Of a stretch of 64,000 bases of DNA, positions 60,555-64,000 are shown piece by piece; the first letter of the stretch is position 1, and each line of letters begins with the position of its first letter. Under the pieces are notes generated by a model. That model was not told the DNA's origin. It made no database searches and was given only the letters and a program-made list of their open reading frames with translations. Source of the stretch: Rhodoferax sp. (GTDB lineage Bacteria; Pseudomonadota; Gammaproteobacteria; Burkholderiales; Burkholderiaceae_C); contig JAUXOA010000011.1 in the NCBI GenBank assembly GCA_030682475.1, positions 33,239-97,238 of the forward strand. The letters run 5' to 3'. A program made the translations under genes and the position numbers.

Positions 60555-61829
60555 ATGCAAACCAACCTAGCCCCTGAATACCGAGGCAACGCCGACGGCG
60601 ATGCCGCCGAGGCGATTCTGCGCAAATGCGTGCACTGCGGTTTTTGCACCGCCACCTGCCCCACCTACCAATTGCTGGGCGACGAACTGGACGGCCCGCG
60701 TGGCCGCATCTACCTGATCAAGCAGGTGCTGGAGGGCCAAACCCCCACGCGCAAGACCCAGACCCACCTGGACCGCTGCCTGACCTGCCGCAACTGCGAA
60801 AGCACCTGCCCCTCGGGCGTGGACTATGGCCATCTGCTGGACATCGGGCGCAAACTGGTCGATGCCAAAGTACCCCGCCCGCTGGGCGAACAGGCGCTGC
60901 GCTGGGCGCTCAAAGAAGGCCTGCCCTCCCCACTGTTTGCCCCGGCCATGAAGCTGGGTCAACTGGTGCGCCCGTTGCTGCCAGCCGCGTTGAAAAACAA
61001 GGTGCCGGCGAAGCAGGACGCCGGCCACTGGCCAACTGCTGTACACGCCCGCAAGGTGCTGCTGCTGGCAGGCTGCGTGCAACCGGCCATGCTGCCCAAC
61101 ATCAACCGCGCCACCGCCCGCGTGCTCGATGCGGTGGGCGTCCAGACCGTCATCGCCCCCAAAGCGGGATGCTGTGGCGCGGTGAAGTTTCACCTCAACG
61201 ACCAGGACGGTGGCAAGGCCGAGATGCGCGCCAACATCGACGCCTGGTGGCTGCATATCCAGGGCCAGGCAGGCGCCAACGGCAACGCAGGCAACGCCGG
61301 CGTGGAGGCCATCATCATGAACGCCTCCGGCTGTGGCGTCACGGTCAAGGAGTACGGCCACATTCTTAAAGACGACCCGGCCTATGCGGCCAAGGCGGCG
61401 CGCATCAGCGCGCTGACCCAAGACCTGAGCGAATGGCTGCCTGAGATCAGCGACAAGCTGCGCAACCAAGTCAAGGCAACCGCTGGGACTATCGCCTTCC
61501 ACCCACCCTGCACCCTGCAACATGGCCAGCAACTGCGCGGCGGCGTCGAGCAGCATCTGGGCGCCATGGGCTTCAACGTCAAGGTGACCGGTTGTGAGGC
61601 GCACCTGTGCTGCGGCTCGGCCGGCACCTACTCGGTACTCAACCCGGAGTTGTCCTACCAGTTGCGCGAGCGCAAGCTCGGCCACCTGAACGCAACCTTT
61701 GGTGAAACGCCGCCGACGCTGATCGTGTCTGCCAACATCGGCTGCATCACGCATCTGCAAAGCGGCACCGCCACGCCGGTGCGGCACTGGATTGAGGTGT
61801 TGGATGAAGTGCTGCCCAAGAAACAATAA
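60555..61829 (+). CDS. glcF: Glycolate oxidase iron-sulfur subunit
   Basis: The 424 residues have two 4Fe-4S motifs, CVHCGFCTATCP (C25, C28, C31, C35) and CLTCRNCESTCP, and two CCG domains (AGCCGAVKFH, HLCCGSAGTY). GlcF passes electrons from glycolate oxidation to the quinone pool. Confidence 0.95.
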   Translation: MQTNLAPEYRGNADGDAAEAILRKCVHCGFCTATCPTYQLLGDELDGPRGRIYLIKQVLEGQTPTRKTQTHLDRCLTCRNCESTCPSGVDYGHLLDIGRKLVDAKVPRPLGEQALRWALKEGLPSPLFAPAMKLGQLVRPLLPAALKNKVPAKQDAGHWPTAVHARKVLLLAGCVQPAMLPNINRATARVLDAVGVQTVIAPKAGCCGAVKFHLNDQDGGKAEMRANIDAWWLHIQGQAGANGNAGNAGVEAIIMNASGCGVTVKEYGHILKDDPAYAAKAARISALTQDLSEWLPEISDKLRNQVKATAGTIAFHPPCTLQHGQQLRGGVEQHLGAMGFNVKVTGCEAHLCCGSAGTYSVLNPELSYQLRERKLGHLNATFGETPPTLIVSANIGCITHLQSGTATPVRHWIEVLDEVLPKKQ

Positions 61830-61859
61830 AATTGTAATGAAGCAAATAGGTAAATCGCC

Positions 61860-62264
61860 ATGACCAAGCAGGTTGGAAAGACAGTTATCAATCCGAAGCA
61901 TCTTGCAACGTGCCACTGCGGATCTGTTGTGCTGGAACTCGACTTGCCTGACGGCATTGTTGACCCTCGCAGGTGCGATTGCTCAATCTGCCGAAGAAAG
62001 GGGGCGATAGTCGCCTCGGTTCCGCTCTCAGGCATCAAGGTCATGAAGGGCCAAGACGTGTTGAGGCTCTACCAGTTCAATACCATGACCGCGAAGCATT
62101 ACTTCTGCTCTATCTGTGGCATCTACACCCATCATCAGCGCCGATCAAACCCCGAACAGTACGGTTATAACGTCGGGTGTCTGGAAGGCGTCAATCCATT
62201 TGAACTCGAGAATGTGCCAACGAAAGATGGAGTTCACCATCCGGCTGATCGCAATGCTTCATAA
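61860..62264 (+). CDS. GFA-family (glutathione-dependent formaldehyde-activating-like) protein, integron-cassette type
   Basis: The 134 residues contain the zinc-binding motifs of the GFA/CENP-V fold: CHCGSV, CDCSICRRKG, and CSICGIYTHH with a histidine pair. Family members bind glutathione adducts, but most have no proven reaction. Base composition is clearly less GC-rich than glcF and aroG. The stop codon overlaps the start of an attC-like site, the arrangement of integron gene cassettes, in which GFA genes are frequent. It has little room for its own promoter, only 30 bp after glcF. Confidence 0.85.
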   Translation: MTKQVGKTVINPKHLATCHCGSVVLELDLPDGIVDPRRCDCSICRRKGAIVASVPLSGIKVMKGQDVLRLYQFNTMTAKHYFCSICGIYTHHQRRSNPEQYGYNVGCLEGVNPFELENVPTKDGVHHPADRNAS

Positions 62265-62355
62265 CGAATTCGGTCAACCGGACCGCCGAAAATCTGCGCT
62301 TCTCGGTTCCCTCTGCGCTTCGCGCGCCGGCGTCCGGTTACCTCAAACGATAGCT
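62259..62355 (+). other. attC-like integron recombination site
   Basis: The order is TCATAAC (R''), GGTCAACCGG (L'', 62272-62281), a GC-rich centre with loop, CCGGTTACC (L', 62334-62342) and AAACGATAG (R'). The arms form a long imperfect stem with extrahelical bases (GGTCAACCGGACCGCCG with CGGCGTCCGGTTACC). R' reads GATAG instead of GTTAG, which is what insertion at a secondary GWT site would leave. Confidence 0.65.
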
Positions 62356-62417
62356 GGCAGCATCCGCTTCATGGGGCTTGAGCCGTTTTATTGTCGTTTT
62401 TTAGATCGGGCGCTGCC

Positions 62418-63473
<1,056 letters not shown>

Positions 63474-63563
63474 CTCCGGGGTGTGGGCGGGGCAGATGCC
63501 GGGCGCTCATGGCCCTTCGGTCCCGAAATCGCGCCCGTCCTCCGCCCCACCCACACCCCGGAG
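63474..63563. repeat. 90-nt perfect-ended hairpin after aroG
   Basis: Starting at the base after the aroG stop, 20-nt arms CTCCGGGGTGTGGGCGGGGC (63474-63493) and its near-perfect complement (63544-63563, one mismatch) enclose smaller arms CGGGCGC/GCGCCCG. There is no T run, so it may be a mobile hairpin rather than a terminator. The next 25 bp to 63588 are the junction with the integrase fragment. Confidence 0.7.
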
Positions 63564-63588
63564 CGACTTGTACCGCAATAGCTATGCG

Positions 63589-63726
63589 TCCATGCCAACG
63601 GATGAAAAAACGTACCCAGTACAGGCAGACTTTTTCTGTGCTCAGGCTATAGTGCATGTACCGGATGCGCTCGCGCAACTGATCCAGCAGGCGGGTCGAT
63701 TGCAGCGGTGGTATGCCGGGTTTCAT
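63589..63726 (-). pseudogene. intI: 5' fragment of an integron-type tyrosine integrase gene
   Basis: The first 46 residues, including [20 protein letters not shown] and [12 protein letters not shown], are a typical IntI N-terminus (SAM-like domain). After RWHG the frame runs into unrelated sequence, so the catalytic domain (about 280 residues) is missing. The start at 63726 keeps a promoter and a LexA-box-like site. This is the remains of a mobile or chromosomal integron platform; the cassette array would lie to its right. Confidence 0.72.
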
Positions 63727-63739
63727 GGAAAATTTATAA

Positions 63740-63782
63740 CTGGTTATTTGTCCAGTATATCGGCTCGGGATCAAGACTGCAA
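63740..63782 (-). promoter_or_regulatory. Integrase promoter with LexA-box-like operator
   Basis: On the minus strand TTGCAG (63782-63777) and TATACT (63759-63754) are 17 bp apart. CTGGTTATTTGTCCAG (63740-63755), a CTG-N10-CAG palindrome, overlaps the -10, the position of the LexA site in SOS-controlled integron integrase promoters. Confidence 0.65.
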
Positions 63783-63804
63783 GCCATTTTCAGGAGAATT
63801 TCAT

Positions 63805-63842
63805 GTCCAGATTAATCCGCAAGGTCCAGATTAATTCGCAAG
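63805..63842. repeat. 19-bp tandem direct repeat upstream of the integrase fragment
   Basis: GTCCAGATTAATCCGCAAG is followed directly by the same 19-mer with one change (C to T). It lies where attI with its integrase-binding direct repeats would be expected. Confidence 0.75.
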
Positions 63843-63850
63843 TTTTGCGG

Positions 63851-64000
63851 TGTACATTACGTTCCCTGATGGCCACCCAAATTCCCCCACTTTTGGCCAC
63901 CTCAAATTCCCCCACCCTGAGGCGGTGAGATGGCGGGTTAAATCCGGCTGTTTCACCGCCTCGGTCGGCGCCAGGCAGGACGTTACCTTCACCCCCCTCA
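63851..64000. mobile_element. Probable end of an insertion sequence running off the window
   Basis: From TGTACATTACG at 63851 the sequence contains GGCCACCCAAATTCCCCCAC (63871-63890) and again GGCCACCTCAAATTCCCCCA (63895-63914), repeated transposase-binding sites like those at IS21-type ends. The transposase genes would lie beyond 64000. Family assignment is from memory of similar ends and is uncertain. Confidence 0.4.

Noticed and set aside
62391..62417. TTG start giving aroG nine extra residues
   Set aside because: The ATG at 62418 agrees with the family start.

Overview
The window looks like a chromosomal segment from a betaproteobacterium of the Burkholderiales, most likely a Comamonadaceae member close to Rhodoferax or Polaromonas. 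The reasons are high GC, a metH split in two with an SAH riboswitch, glcE-glcF, a TorF-like porin with glnK-amtB, and the mnmG-rsmG-parA-parB cluster with parS sites typical of the origin-proximal domain. No lineage search was possible, so this rests on gene content.

Region 1 (1-24 kb) appears to be a pyrimidine-uptake locus broken up by defence and addiction genes. An ABC permease fragment (2-721) and a cytosine deaminase (9630-10904) are separated by a type I restriction-modification operon: hsdM, a 49-codon ORF, hsdS, an AlbA-type ATPase-like accessory gene, and hsdR. After the deaminase comes a second candidate defence operon (11041-15336) with a MerR-like regulator, a 1009-residue N6-adenine methyltransferase and a PD-(D/E)XK-type nuclease, preceded by a perfect 13-bp inverted repeat. 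A truncated EVE-domain gene, hipBA, panE, tusE and a thioredoxin follow. A NitT/TauT-type ABC transporter with a RutR-like regulator and a RutR-box-like operator closes the region.

Region 2 (24-40 kb) holds acetoacetyl-CoA synthetase (with an in-frame repeat insertion), an ATP:cobalamin adenosyltransferase, a D-lactate dehydrogenase, parB-hydrolase-parA, a LysE exporter, rsmG and mnmG, with four parS sites, two of them inside mnmG and one inside rsmG. A long diverged inverted repeat fills the 650-bp gap before rsmG. Small redox and methyltransferase genes, a lone PIN toxin, a Bug-type binding protein, a DUF433/DUF5615 pair and copA/copZ follow.

Region 3 (40-55 kb) carries the two metH halves with an SAH riboswitch whose 3' strand can pair with the Shine-Dalgarno sequence, a rhodanese, recQ (with an insertion from the same repeat family as the acetoacetyl-CoA synthetase), nnrU, small membrane proteins, a glutaredoxin lacking its active-site cysteines, comM, and a probable sigma-54/NtrC nitrogen operon (porin-glnK-amtB).

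Region 4 (55-64 kb) has envelope lipoproteins, glcE-glcF, and a GFA-family gene ending in an attC-like integron recombination site. Then come aroG, a 90-nt hairpin, a 46-codon 5' remnant of an integron-type integrase gene that still has a promoter overlapping a LexA-box-like site, and what may be the end of an insertion sequence running out of the window. No tRNA, rRNA or CRISPR array was seen.
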